From NCBI RefSeq assembly GCF_008831285.2, contig NC_045138.2, forward strand, positions 32,025,934 through 32,089,933: DNA of 64,000 bases. Direction: 5' to 3'. The notes under the pieces were generated by a model. That model ran no database searches, was not told where the DNA came from, and saw only the letters and a program-made list of their open reading frames with translations. A program made the position numbers and the translations under genes. Below, piece by piece: positions 11,777-22,545 of this stretch (the stretch's first letter is position 1; the number at the start of each line of letters is the position of its first letter). This DNA is from Nymphaea colorata. Taxonomy: Eukaryota > Streptophyta > Magnoliopsida > Nymphaeales > Nymphaeaceae.

Positions 11777-14700
11777 CTATAGATAGATAGATATAGGTAT
11801 ATATATATAAAGGTACAAATTTAAATGCAAAGCATTTGAGTAAAGCATAAAGTATAGTAACAATCAATTATCTACAGCTGCACCTGCCACCAGTGCATAC
11901 TTTACTCAGGTGGAGCAGCTAACAGCACCCAGTAATATATGGTGCAGCAGATTTTAGTGTATCTTTGGGATGAAAAACACTCAGCCTCATGTTTGAAACG
12001 CACCCTGATGGTTGAGATGGAGCATCTCAAAGTGCATTCTGTGACATTTCTTCCACCCATTCAAATATGTCCTTAGTATATTTACAGATCACATTATACA
12101 TTGAATTAATTACATTAAGTGTACCTAGTAAATATATTTTTCCTCTTATTTTTTTGTGTCTAAATGTGGTCTAAATGCTAAGCTGCTTCTTCTCAAATAG
12201 GATTTCCCAGTGAAACTATATTTTCTAAAACAAAGATCTGTGATCTCCAATCATTAGGATCCGTGTAATTATTCCAGTATGTCTTGTTGTTTATCTAAAA
12301 TTTTCTCTCCATTGTATTCTTTTTTCTTCATTCCTTGTGTTATTCCTCATAGATATTACAGCATCTTTTTCTCCATGGGTGCATGCATTACTGACTATTT
12401 CCTCTTGCAGGTTGCACAAAATGTATTTGAAGCTGGGTTAAAGAGATTTATGCATGAGCCAGGATACATTCTCGAGTAATGTTCTTGCTTGCAGTTTTTC
12501 CACCATGTTATGTAGGCAGACATTAAATTAATTTCTTATCTGGTATAAGTGAAGTGCTTAATGTTTTGTAGACTAAAAATATTATATTATTTTGTGTCTT
12601 CTGCTCTGCCTGGTTATGAAAATCTGAACTATACAGGTATGCAGATTTCTTGTGCCGCTTAAATGATGATAGAAATGTTCGTGCTTTATTTGAACGAGCC
12701 TTGAGTTTGCTTCCTCCAGAAGAGTCTGTTGAGGTACTTTTCAAGTTTGCTTAAGATTTGTTATATATGACTTTGACTTTTAGTGTGGCTTATAGACTAT
12801 AGTTCAAGCTGATAATTAATTAACTAATTGCAAAAGGTTTACTATTTTTATCTGATTAGATATTTTGGAAATTAGTTAATATGGATAATAATACTGTCAT
12901 TTTTAGTTGCTTGTGCAAGGCCACATTCTGATGCATAAATATGTGAATCAAAGGACATTGTTAGCTCATTTAACTATATGCTATAAGAACAAGTGTTTGC
13001 AAATACATCTGATTTTTCTTTCATTATCATTGTCATCATCATCTATCCCATAGATTTGGTGCTTATGATACTGGTGTCTATGGGGTTCAGCGGTCAGCTA
13101 TAAGAAGCTGCAAAGAAAACATAATGTGTGTTCATTATCTTAGAGCCTGAGATATTGTGATATTTCAAACTTTGATCCTTGAAAGCATAAATGAAAAATC
13201 ATCTTTTGGTTGCAATATTTGTGTTGCTGATGGCAGGAGAATTTTTTTTTTTACAGTGTTTTAGATGTAGTTCAATTTTAATGTATTTTACTTTTTTTTT
13301 TTTGGTTTGCTGATAAATATCTATTAAAGGAAAATACTTCTTTTTACGAGAATGCTACTATAGCCATTTTCCCATCGAAAAGTTTGTAACTGATTTTCAT
13401 CCAAGTGAGAACATGTTTATGCATAGCAGGTGAATTTGCTCGCTCCTGTACAGGTACTTGGATTTATCTGTGGTTGTTTTTTTTAATATAGAGGCAGGAT
13501 TTCTTCTGATTGAAATTTTAGGCTTATAGATAAATATGTGATGGTTGGAGGGTTGTAAGTTGGGGGTGGATAATGGAAATGACTCGAGCAACTTTTTCTA
13601 TATATTACAATGCTGCATGGAGAAATTAAAATGTGTTTATGGGTCGAGTACATAAATGTTGAGTTCATTGTAGTCTAGTTGACACACGCAACAAAATAGT
13701 TTCCATTCTAGTAAAGCCCAAGATCACAAGTCTATCTCATATTTATGTCCAAGATCTTGGAAAAAAACAATCGTCAAATTTGATACTATTTTTGTTATAT
13801 TAGCATGCGTAGTGAGGATGTGATCTTATTCCAGGCTTTCATAGCTTTTGAAATGTGCATCTTTGAACAAACCACTTTGACTTGCCCCTTCTTGAGTCAT
13901 TCTAGTGAGAGAGACTCCTGGGATGTGCTTTACACTGCTTATCAGTTGCTTCCAATGATGAAAACAATGACTAGTTAGTTATTTGTCCACATAAAGGTGA
14001 TAAGTTGCTTGTATTTAGTGACTGATCTCCCAGACAACTTTCCCTTCTGCTCATCTTATCGCAGATAAAGTGTTGCATATGCTCTATCACGCAGTGTCAT
14101 CTTTTATCCTTTCTTGAAGGAACCTTTAGGAATGGTGCATCACTGTGCACTGTTTCCCCCTGATTTGTTCTGCAATCCAATCAGATTCTTTTGATGAAAC
14201 TTTTCATTTTAGAAATTTATTTATTAATATTTCTCAATTTGCATAAAAAGATTCTTAAAGACTAGAAAAAAGATAATTTTCATGGTAACATGTCCACGAG
14301 TATCATGACAATTGTCACAACTTTATTTATTTTACTGATCCTATGCATGTGATGATATATTAGCTTCCAGGTCTAGTTCTGGATGATAGTCACAAATATT
14401 GGAGATTTTTAAAGTATCATTTTTATTGCCAAAACAACATCGAGCATTTTTAAATTTTAACAGGAAACATTGTGATGTTTTCAAGATATTGCCAAAAGTT
14501 ATAACTTATGATATTTTCCCCTTTTTATAAAAATTTCTTTTTTATTGTACTTTAAGTCGCCCAGTCTCTTCAAAACACTCATCGCACCCGAGTTGGGGTG
14601 CTGGTATGTGTGCAGGAACCAACACTCCCACATGTGTGACGTAGGTCTATGTTCCATTTCTCTTTATATCATACTTTTTCCTGTTACTTGTTTTATATAT

Positions 14701-17700
14701 AGTTATATATAGTACTCTCAACATTTTCTTGGAAAAGAGTCAATGACTTCATAAAAATATATAATAGCAGAGAGAAACCTCACTGATAAAAACCAGAAAA
14801 ACATGTACATGACTATATTTTGCACTAATATGAATTTTTTGTCATACTCATATCCATAGCAATGGCTTGAAAAATTTTGGTGAATTTTATATATAAATAA
14901 TATGTATATCCATTTGTAACTGAGAACTATCTTGAAGTAGTTCACATGTTTGCTGCTGTCATGGCCAGGTATGGAAACGTTTTGCCCAGTTTGAGCAAAC
15001 ATATGGTGACCTTGGAAGCATGTTACAAGTACGATTCTTTCTTTCCTACTTTGTTTTTTTGTGCATGTATTTTTTTTTCTAGATTTTAGTATCTGTTGGA
15101 TTCAGAGGTCTGAATCATTGCCCACTGCAGAACGTCGGGTAATCAGAAATTTTATATTTTGCAAGCCTGAAGACTTTTGTTCGCTAATTCTGAAAGTTCA
15201 CGAAATGGATGGATACCTTTTTTTTTTTTTCAAACTTCAGAATTTATTATATGTATTTTGGTATACCTACAATAGGTTATGCAAAAAGGTCTCAGTAACA
15301 TCTTTCGTGGTACTGCTTTCTAGTTAGTATCTTTGTCACGAAAGGCCCATGTGTGGAATTATTCGCTGGTGGAATTATTCCATTTGAGCTTGGAGCAATT
15401 CAGTCCAATGCTTGACCTTGCTCCTTTTCTTTCTTTATTTATTTTTTCCCCAACAATTTCCTTTTCTAACCGTTTTCCATGCATTACCATTTTAATACTT
15501 TGAACCTTTTGTCTATGGACATCTTTTTTTAATAAACCTTTTTCTTTCTCTCACAATCGTTTGAACATCTGGAGATTCATCAGAGAACATGTCTTGATGT
15601 TTCTGTTGATTTTGATTTTCATTTGTTTTCATTTTTATTACAGAAGCCTTCTCCTAGCGCCCAGTGTTTTTAGTCAAAGCAAAACCCAGACATGTTCATT
15701 TTATTTTTTCTGAAACACTTTTGGTAAAGGGTGCTTGTGTCTCACTCAAATAAGTGAAGCTTTAAACTCCATAAGGAGGGTAAAGTTTTTGTACAATCAA
15801 AATTTTGCCTGAAGAACTTTTCCCAATAGTGAAACAGGCCCTTAGCGCATATGTTCTTGTTGAGTTGGTAGACCACACATATTCACGTTCTGATTGTTCA
15901 TGCTTCTGGCCAAATCTAAGTTGCACATGGTTAACGGCAGTCTCCTTTCTGCATGTTTTGTATAACCTTTTTCTCTTTTCTTCTTCTGGTTAATTGCTTA
16001 CTTTAAATTTCAAGAATCTCTTGTTTAATCTTTCCCTTTCTAGTGGCTTAGAATTTTGGATGCAATTTGATTGAATTGTGAATCTGATTGGCCCAATGTG
16101 CAAATGTGCTTTGAATTCATTAAGGCATTCAACCTGGTTGCTTATGCAGCTTCCAACACCCAGTCTTTCTTACCTCTGGTTTTTATGAAAAATTTTATGC
16201 ATTTAGAGTTGTAGCAATTTTTCAGGTAGAGCAAAGAAGGAAGGAAGCTCTTTCTAGCAGAGGAGAAGAGAGCTCATCATCTCTGGAGTCCTCTCTTTAT
16301 GATGTCGTGTCCCGCTATAGTTTTATGGACCTTTGGCCTTGCTCATCCAGGGATTTGGATCATTTGGCTCGTATCGAAGTAATGTCTTTTTACCTCTATT
16401 ATTGATTTAACATTCAGACATTTGAATTGCTTTGTTCCTAGTGGGAAGTGACTAACCTTGGGTCAAATTTATCATGTCCTTGCTAACAAGAGAATCTGAA
16501 GCTCAGAGTAAAGTTTTAAAAGCAGTGTCTTGTGGGCTGCAAATGCTATGTACTGCTGTTTGCTTTTGTTATGGCCTCATTCATTATTTTGTTTTTGTTC
16601 TAGGTTCTCTCATCATTAGAATCAGGTGACACTTTTTTCACTTTTCATCACAATAAGCTGTCATTTCATGAAGTTCCAGTTTTCCACTAGTAATTATCCT
16701 TCAACTTCATGACATAGTCTGCCCTTTGGAAAAGGGAGGGGGATGGGTGGGTGGGGGGAGATGGCTAGTTGATAATAGATGATGAAATTGCTAAAAATTG
16801 TTTTTTGTCAACAAGCGTTACTTTTGTTGACTATGGTATCTTCTGTGTCAGAAAATGAAATAAAAGTGTGAGCTATTTATTAGTGATATGCAGGCATGCA
16901 ATGTCCATGCACTTATCTGGACAAAGTGATGATTCATGATCACTTAAAAAGGCTGCTGAAAAAGCCATCATCAAAGCAGTATTTATCGGCCGTGAATCGT
17001 GCCAATCTGGAAACTGTCAAATCCATTTGATAGAATTGTTGTTGAATTGGCAATTCAACTGAGAGTCTGAGAAGGCTATAAACTGATGAATCTCGTTAGT
17101 TTGATGGAAGTCCTCACCGAATTCAGGAACAAATGAGGGGATAATCTTACCCCTGAATTTTATATAGGTATAAGTGGAAGTGACTGCATTATTAAATTGA
17201 CTACACATATGACGTCATCTACTGGTCAAGTGACAATCTTTCATCTCATTTCACTGATTAGCAGCTCATGATTAGCTGTTAGCCCTGAAAATAACTAGAA
17301 TGCAGGGCTTGGCTTGTCTGGTTCTTCAATGATTTTCTTTTTGTTTGCATGATAGGGTCCCATAAATTAGTTGTCTCCTTATAACAGTGGTGGATATCAT
17401 ATTCTTCTACTTTGGTCCAATGCACTCCAGAATTGGGGCTTGAACTTCTTTATGTTAGTCATTCTCTGACATTTTGCTATCCAGCAAGCTGAATTTACTT
17501 AGCTTCTTTAATAAAAGCATTGAAAAACAGTCTCCAACTCTCCATCTTATTTGTTATGGGTTTTTGATATCACAGTGGCTCGCTAAAAATATTAACAGGA
17601 AAGGTGACAAAACAACACTACCTTATGAGACTGGTTCTTCAGGTACATGTTAAAATCTGCTTGACGAGGTGCTGATGGTCGATCTGATTGATAATTTTTT

Positions 17701-19413
17701 GTTTCTGTCATTTTATTGTTCAGAGAAGAATTTGGCTTTGCAGGCACCAAATTCTAAAACTGGTCTGGCATCTACGAAAGTAATTTATCCAGATGTATCA
17801 AAGATGGTCATTTATGATCCAAGACAAAAACCTGGTATGGACATATTGTCAATTTGATGTTGTTTATGTGAATCAATGCAGCATAGTGAGTGTTTGTACA
17901 TCCTTGCTCATTCTTGTTTGCGGTCAACAACATTTTAATCTATTTGCTGAAAAGTTATATTCTGCTGCATAATCCGTAACACTAATGTGAAATTATCTCT
18001 TTCACAATGTTAATACATTGTGCTACTCTGGAAAACACGAAAAGAATGCGAAAAAGCATGTTTTTTTCATTTTATCCTTTTTTCCAAGAAGACTCATCTT
18101 CCCCTATGTCACCGGTGCGCGGGGTGCGGATGCGGGTGCCGGTGCGATACATATCAAAAAATTGCGGTGCGGCAGTGCGGCGAGGGTATTTGTTATTTTA
18201 TTAATTTATTATTATAATATATTAATAATATCAAATTTGATAAAAATAACTTAAAAAAAAAACTGAAATCAATACCGAGAGGTGCTGATGGGATTGGATG
18301 CATTCGAACACCTCACCGATGGGAGTCTAACGTTTGCCCTAGATCGACTGATCGTGCATTCGGATCAACAATCTCCATTGCCATTGCTTGACCATCCTTA
18401 TTTGTACGTGGCGGGGAGAACCGGAGAGGAAATGGGCAGGAGCGAGCATGAATCAATGATCAGGAGTGATGTTATCAAGCTCTGCTTCTGCATTTGCCGA
18501 TTAGGGAGTATCTGATAACTCGCCAGAATCCGACAACCGGAGGACAACCGGCGATCATTTTTTGGAGCATAGGTGAAGGCTCGGTGAAATTTTTCAACTG
18601 CCGTTGGTTACTGAGAAGGGTGCGGGTTGGGTACAAATTTCCTCGGTCGGCTTGTTTTTAACATTTTCGATGTGTTTCTTTTTTGGAAAAATATGTGTTT
18701 TTTGTGACTATGGCAATCGTAAATCAAGCTACATATTCCTTATATTTAACTGCCCACTTTATCCAATTACTTATATATAATGAAAAGGCCATATATATAT
18801 GTATATATATACTTCCCTTGTTCCCACCTACATATATAGGATATTTTAAGAAGTGAACCTTTTTCTTAGTAGCAGGATCTAGAGAAAGGATGGGAAAGAC
18901 GATTTCACTATATTTTTGACCAGGAACAGGGCCCACCCCACCACAAGAATGTTTTTCTTATTAGGACGATAACTCTGAAAAGACAGATTACTTATCTTTT
19001 CTTTCATCTCGGGAGAAATACGATTTGGGGGAGCTAATTCAAATCCTTCGGGTAAAATGAGAACAGCCCCTACATTCAAACCTCCCTTTTTACCATTAGC
19101 AAGAATCTGTTTCAGTTGCATATCGTAGGGGATTCTAACAACTGCCTCAAATACAATATCAGGAAGCACAGCTTGTGGAACCTCAATATCCACGGGCTTG
19201 TTACCCAAGTGGCAATTAGTGCATGAAATACGCCCAGTTGCTTCTCTCGGATTTTCATAACTCTGCTGCACAAACATGGGTTATGCATTTGAAATAGATG
19301 CCTGAGTCATTACATATATCATCATCGATACAGAAATGCATCGAGTCATCTGTTCCTTTACCCAAGAAAAAGTATTTCTATTTTTTTGCAAGGTCTAATC
19401 ATTGATCCCGGAA

Positions 19414-19459
<46 letters not shown>

Positions 19460-21571
19460 TGTAAAATATTTGAAAAAATAAGAGAGATGTAATACAGGGT
19501 GCACCCTGGGGTAGACTAAGAGGTCTAGATCAGGCCCATCTCTTGCAGTGAAATTTTTTATTTCTACTTTTTATCTTCTAATTTGGTTTAAGAAGTAGGC
19601 TTGTGTGGCCCTTAGACTTGGACTGTAGTCCTTTTTGTTGCAATGGTTAACGTAAAATTGCAAGTGAACTTACAAACCGTTTGAATTGTTTGTGAAATTT
19701 AAGGTAAATTACTATTTCACTTTTGGTAGAATATATATCTGCATACATTTTATATTTATCTATACACTACATGCCCATAATTTTTCAAACTGCCACCTTA
19801 TATCCGTTGTATCACACAAGTACCCAAACCTAGTGACATAACTTAATCTTGTACCTTATGAAGATGCAATTTTATCCTTTTTCAGGTTGTGCAATAAAAT
19901 CACATCATAATCAATATTTTAAATGAATCTTATGCTTCTTGAAGGTTTACCTTTAAATTTAAATTTATTTCTAGGTGCTGGACTTCCTCCCAATGCAACT
20001 GTACCTGGCCTTCCAATTGTTTCTGCTTCCACCTCCTTGACAAACAGTTTGAGTTCAGTTGGCAATGGAACATCAAAGACTCCCGATGAGATGTTGAAAG
20101 TAATGTCACCAGCCTTGGTTACGTTTATAGCACATCTGCCAGTAGTGGAAGGTATTGCACTTCTGATTTGCTTATTTTTCTTTGGGAGGTAGCAATTCTA
20201 CTAGTGAACTAAATATAACTTTGCTCTCCAGGTGTGCTTTGGTTCCAATTTGTGGATAAGGGAAACATAGCATGGCAGGATCTTGTATCTATATAATGCT
20301 GCTTGATTGTAGTTTTTTCCTTGTATCAGATTTTATGAAACCCAAGCTTGTCATTTTAAACATATTTTCTTGCATGCTCTTAAGCTGTCTGCTGTCTTTG
20401 TTTTTCGCAAATCTTGTGCTCGTCACATTTATCAGCATATGGATTGGTTTCTAGCTCACGGTACCTAGTTTGTCGTTGATTTATAACATTGTTATTGGTT
20501 TTACAGGCCCATCCCCAAATGTAGACATTGTCCTGTCCATATTGGCACAGTGCAACTTTCCTACTGGAGCTACTGGAAAATCAACTAGGTTACAACATCA
20601 ATCGGCTGTAGGTCCTGTTCAAAGCACCACAAACGATCTAGCAGGGCCAGCAAAATCATGGTCAAATGCAAATAGCTCATCTGCAAGACCACAGAGCCAT
20701 GCAGGAAAAAGAAGGGATTCTGATAGTAAGCTTCTATATGGCATCTCAAACCTATTATTTGTTTGAGTTTGTCCTAAGTTTCTTCCATTAGAAGACATCT
20801 TGCTTGAAAAGCTCCGGCTCTACCCTGTTAGAAGGGAAAATTAAGTATAGTTCTCAGCGTATGCTGCATGGGCATGTTTTGGGTCAAAAGGACCAAAAGG
20901 CAAGAGAAAAATTTACGACTTGTGAAAGTGAAACAAAACTAAAATCATGACAGTAGACCTTTCAAATTCCAAAATTTTTAGAAGTCAAGTCTGTCAAAGA
21001 TATTGTAATGGAATACATGTAAAATTGATATTCTTGACAAGTTAAGGGTATTATCGATGTTGGTTTTGTGACATCCTAGACCTGGATATGCCTATTGTGA
21101 CCCATGACATGCATCCGCCTGCCTCTGATTCACAGCTCAATATTGGAACTAGTCTGTGATGGGCTGTAGATTTTGTCCTCATCAAACAGAGAGAAAAAAA
21201 AAAAAAGTAATCAAGGTCAGGATTTCAAGATCAGGGCATTGCAGGTCCCTGTTCCTTGAAGTTGCCTCAGATTTTCATGTATCTAGTGTTACTGTTCCTC
21301 TTCCACAGTTGGTAGAATAGTCCCTTTATATGGTGCTGTCATTGTGATTTTATCATTCCGCTAGATTCTCAACTTCTATTCACCTGATGACTTTGTTTTG
21401 TCAATAGGACAAGATGATGATGAAATAACCGTACAGAGCCAACCGCTGCAGCGAGACATTTTCAGGCTTCGACAAATGCGGAGGGCTAGGGGCTTGACCT
21501 CTTCACAGACTGGATCCGCGTCTGTGGGGAGTGGAGCTATTTCTGGGGAACCTTCTGGAAGTAGTGGATGA
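730..21571 (+). CDS. CSTF77: Cleavage stimulation factor subunit 77 (CstF77), 3' part of gene, 16 exons
   Basis: CstF77 is the HAT-repeat scaffold of the nuclear complex that binds downstream elements in pre-mRNA 3'-end cleavage and polyadenylation. Exons with GT-AG borders and consistent phase: 730-858, 1606-1652, 2610-2673, 4435-4555, 5042-5100, 5170-5238, 5320-5460, 12411-12475, 12637-12733, 14969-15028, 16226-16378, 17576-17642, 17724-17834, 19975-20151, 20507-20725, 21408-21571. They encode about 580 residues, stop TGA at 21569-21571; roughly the first 190 residues must lie upstream. Family marks: [20 protein letters not shown] in the first exon, then HAT repeats such as [18 protein letters not shown] and [31 protein letters not shown], the Pro-rich hinge, and the conserved tail with [11 protein letters not shown]. 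Exon borders were placed by eye from translation and splice sites. The 7 kb intron 5461-12410 contains a copia element; the intron 17835-19974 contains plastid DNA. All exons are open, so the gene looks functional. Confidence 0.93.
3886..4045. repeat. Duplicated 40-bp segment split by (AT)n tracts
   Basis: An (AT)n run at about 3886-3941 is followed by a segment containing aagacccaaaacaaagtgca. A second (TA)n run at 3980-4004 is followed by a nearly identical segment (4005-4040). It is a tandem duplication of microsatellite plus flank inside a CSTF77 intron. Confidence 0.85.
4129..4165. repeat. (GA)n microsatellite
   Basis: Uninterrupted ag dinucleotides over about 37 bp in a CSTF77 intron. 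Confidence 0.95.
6010..6014. repeat. Target-site duplication, left copy (tcttg)
   Basis: The five bases tcttg just before the 5' LTR are repeated directly after the 3' LTR at 11388-11392. This is the usual 5-bp signature of LTR-retrotransposon integration and fixes both element borders. Confidence 0.93.
6204..6258. repeat. Inverted repeat (hairpin) in the LTR
   Basis: Arms 6204-6230 and 6233-6258 (ctgttggaccagcttccaac and on, with its reverse complement) pair over about 26 bp with one mismatch and one bulged base, separated by 2 bases. The same structure is in the 3' LTR at 11101-11155. It sits about 35 bp before the LTR TATA-like box, in the U3 region. Confidence 0.9.
6293..6301 (+). promoter_or_regulatory. 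Putative TATA box of the LTR promoter
   Basis: tatatatat lies about 198 bp before the LTR end, where the U3/R border of a 476-bp copia LTR could fall. Position and sequence are the only evidence. Confidence 0.45.
6491..6502 (+). other. Primer-binding site, initiator tRNA-Met
   Basis: tggtatcagagc directly follows the 5' LTR. It is complementary to the 3' end of plant initiator tRNA-Met, the standard primer for Ty1-copia elements. Confidence 0.93.
6788..10898 (+). pseudogene. Copia gag-pol polyprotein, disrupted
   Basis: Start chosen at the ATG giving [20 protein letters not shown], a typical copia gag start. Order: gag, zinc knuckle [13 protein letters not shown] (about 7590), protease [12 protein letters not shown], integrase with RLGH...CDDC and the D-D-E core ([24 protein letters not shown]), RT with [26 protein letters not shown] and YVDD, and RNase H with YTDADWGG and SSTEAEYRA. 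Lesions: TAA at 7202-7204 in the gag frame; YVDD followed at once by ANRIMQ, so roughly 7-10 usual residues are missing; and a one-base shift near 10045-10055, after which the frame changes and runs to the TAA at 10896-10898. The zinc knuckle has three rather than four residues between the second Cys and His, and the first His usual in the integrase zinc finger is Arg. The polyprotein cannot be made intact from this copy. Confidence 0.93.
10900..10911 (+). other. Polypurine tract of the copia element
   Basis: ttgaggggggg abuts the 3' LTR, as required for plus-strand priming. Confidence 0.9.
10912..11387 (+). repeat. 3' LTR of the copia element
   Basis: 476 bp, matching 6015-6490 at every base I compared. 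Ends with the tcttg duplication at 11388-11392, then host intron sequence. Confidence 0.95.
11388..11392. repeat. Target-site duplication, right copy (tcttg)
   Basis: Matches 6010-6014 and marks the right end of the insertion. Confidence 0.93.
11732..11773. repeat. (CA)n microsatellite
   Basis: About 21 ca units in the same intron as the copia element, followed by a short gata run. Confidence 0.95.
16734..16758 (+). other. Possible G-quadruplex motif in CSTF77 intron
   Basis: gggagggggatgggtgggtg continued by gggggg gives five G-runs of three or more with loops of 1-2 bases on the sense strand. The surrounding intron is AT-rich, so the run stands out. Function is not shown. Confidence 0.6.
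18104..18640. mobile_element. Probable transposon with CTATGTCAC end, in CSTF77 intron
   Basis: From ctatgtcaccggtgcgcggg a GC-rich block rich in ggtgcgg appears abruptly in AT-rich intron. It resembles the left end of the element at 55172-55793 (ctatgtcacataggtacggg), and both continue with gtgccggtgcg, then an A-run with a further ggtgcgg. After an AT stretch, the interior at 18280-18620 is again GC-rich. The right end is not clear: the gggtgcgggttgggtac near 18619 is the best candidate. Confidence 0.45.
18810..19420 (-). pseudogene. petA: Nuclear plastid DNA fragment: 5' two thirds of petA (cytochrome f)
   Basis: Translation on the minus strand reproduces plastid cytochrome f from its N-terminus ([13 protein letters not shown], then ASISNA) through the mature start, the haem site CTNCH, and [31 protein letters not shown] and [12 protein letters not shown], ending near [10 protein letters not shown] at about 18810. 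The initiator is TTG, a stop codon replaces the Tyr before the mature start (about 19277-19279), and an insertion of about 5 bases near 18931-18941 shifts the frame. Nuclear location is shown by CSTF77 exons on both sides. It is antisense to CSTF77, and its right edge meets a (TA)n tract. The lesions make it a non-functional NUPT. Confidence 0.93.
19419..19457. repeat. (TA)n microsatellite at the NUPT border
   Basis: About 19 ta units immediately right of the petA-derived segment. Confidence 0.95.
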
Positions 21572-22545
21572 CTAATTGGTCAATCTACTACCTTGAAGGC
21601 CAGTGAGCATTTCCTTTTTCCCTTTTTGTTGTGGCAGTTTTTTAACTTAATGTTGCTACAACTTCTGATGTAAGAAACAGTTCTTTTTTCTGAAGAAAGT
21701 TATAGTTTCGTTTGGGCACATTCTGCGTTTGAATGTTTATCGTATCATAAGCATGCCAATCTTGTAACAGTATCCGTGTTCATCTTCACTTTGCTTTGAC
21801 TCAGCCAGTAAAGCATCCATGTGTTCTTATGTTTTTCTTACTAAGCTCTCAAGGTCTTATACGTGCTAGGGCTGCCAGCCGGGAGGTACGTGTTTATTGA
21901 ACTTTTAGGCAATTGCTGGGCTTAAAATCTTACGGACTCGTGTAAGCCGAGGAACCCTCTTAAATTTAGGGCTTAAATCCAACCTCCTAGGCAGGTACAA
22001 GGAGCACCTCTTGAACCATTCCACTTACTATTAGGTGAACATCAACAAGTTTCTTCCCAAAACTGTTGCTACGATAAGTTTGCATGTCTTCATAAAAGAG
22101 AGAAACTTTACAAATGCAATTACAGCAAAAGATCGATTCAGAACATCACTATATGCAAGAAACTAAATTACACATCGTGAGAGACAGAATCCCACTTTGG
22201 CAAGACTGATAATATAATGAAAGGAACCAACCACTTCGTTCTTGCAAGGAATGAAAAAAATTGTCACCCTGACAAGTAAACAAAAACTCAAGCTACTGAA
22301 AAGAATAAATAAAGCCCAAAAATGCAACCACGGCTACCAAAAATCCTAAGTTTGTGCAGATCTCAGCACCCACGAAATCTTCAAAACGCAAAGAAAACGG
22401 TCAAAGCCGATTACGCAACCAACAACTTGTTACTCCCACTCAACCTGAAACGCTCGACCCGGAGCTCGAGTTGGAACCAAAACTAGATCACTTTTTATGT
22501 ATTAGTTTCCTGCCTTTGTTCTTTAACCTACTGAACTTGAATCGA
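21572..22545. other. Convergent intergenic region (3' UTRs)
   Basis: Lies between the CSTF77 stop and the stop of the minus-strand gene, so it should hold both 3' UTRs. I see no coding segment. Candidate poly(A) signals are weak, and I do not assign any. Confidence 0.6.

Noticed and set aside
18007-18254. Three overlapping plus-strand open frames
   Set aside because: They arise from the GC-rich end of a transposon-like element, and none shows protein family features.
18879-19277. A functional petA gene
   Set aside because: The start codon is lost, a stop and an insertion interrupt it, about the last third is missing, and it sits in an intron of a nuclear gene.
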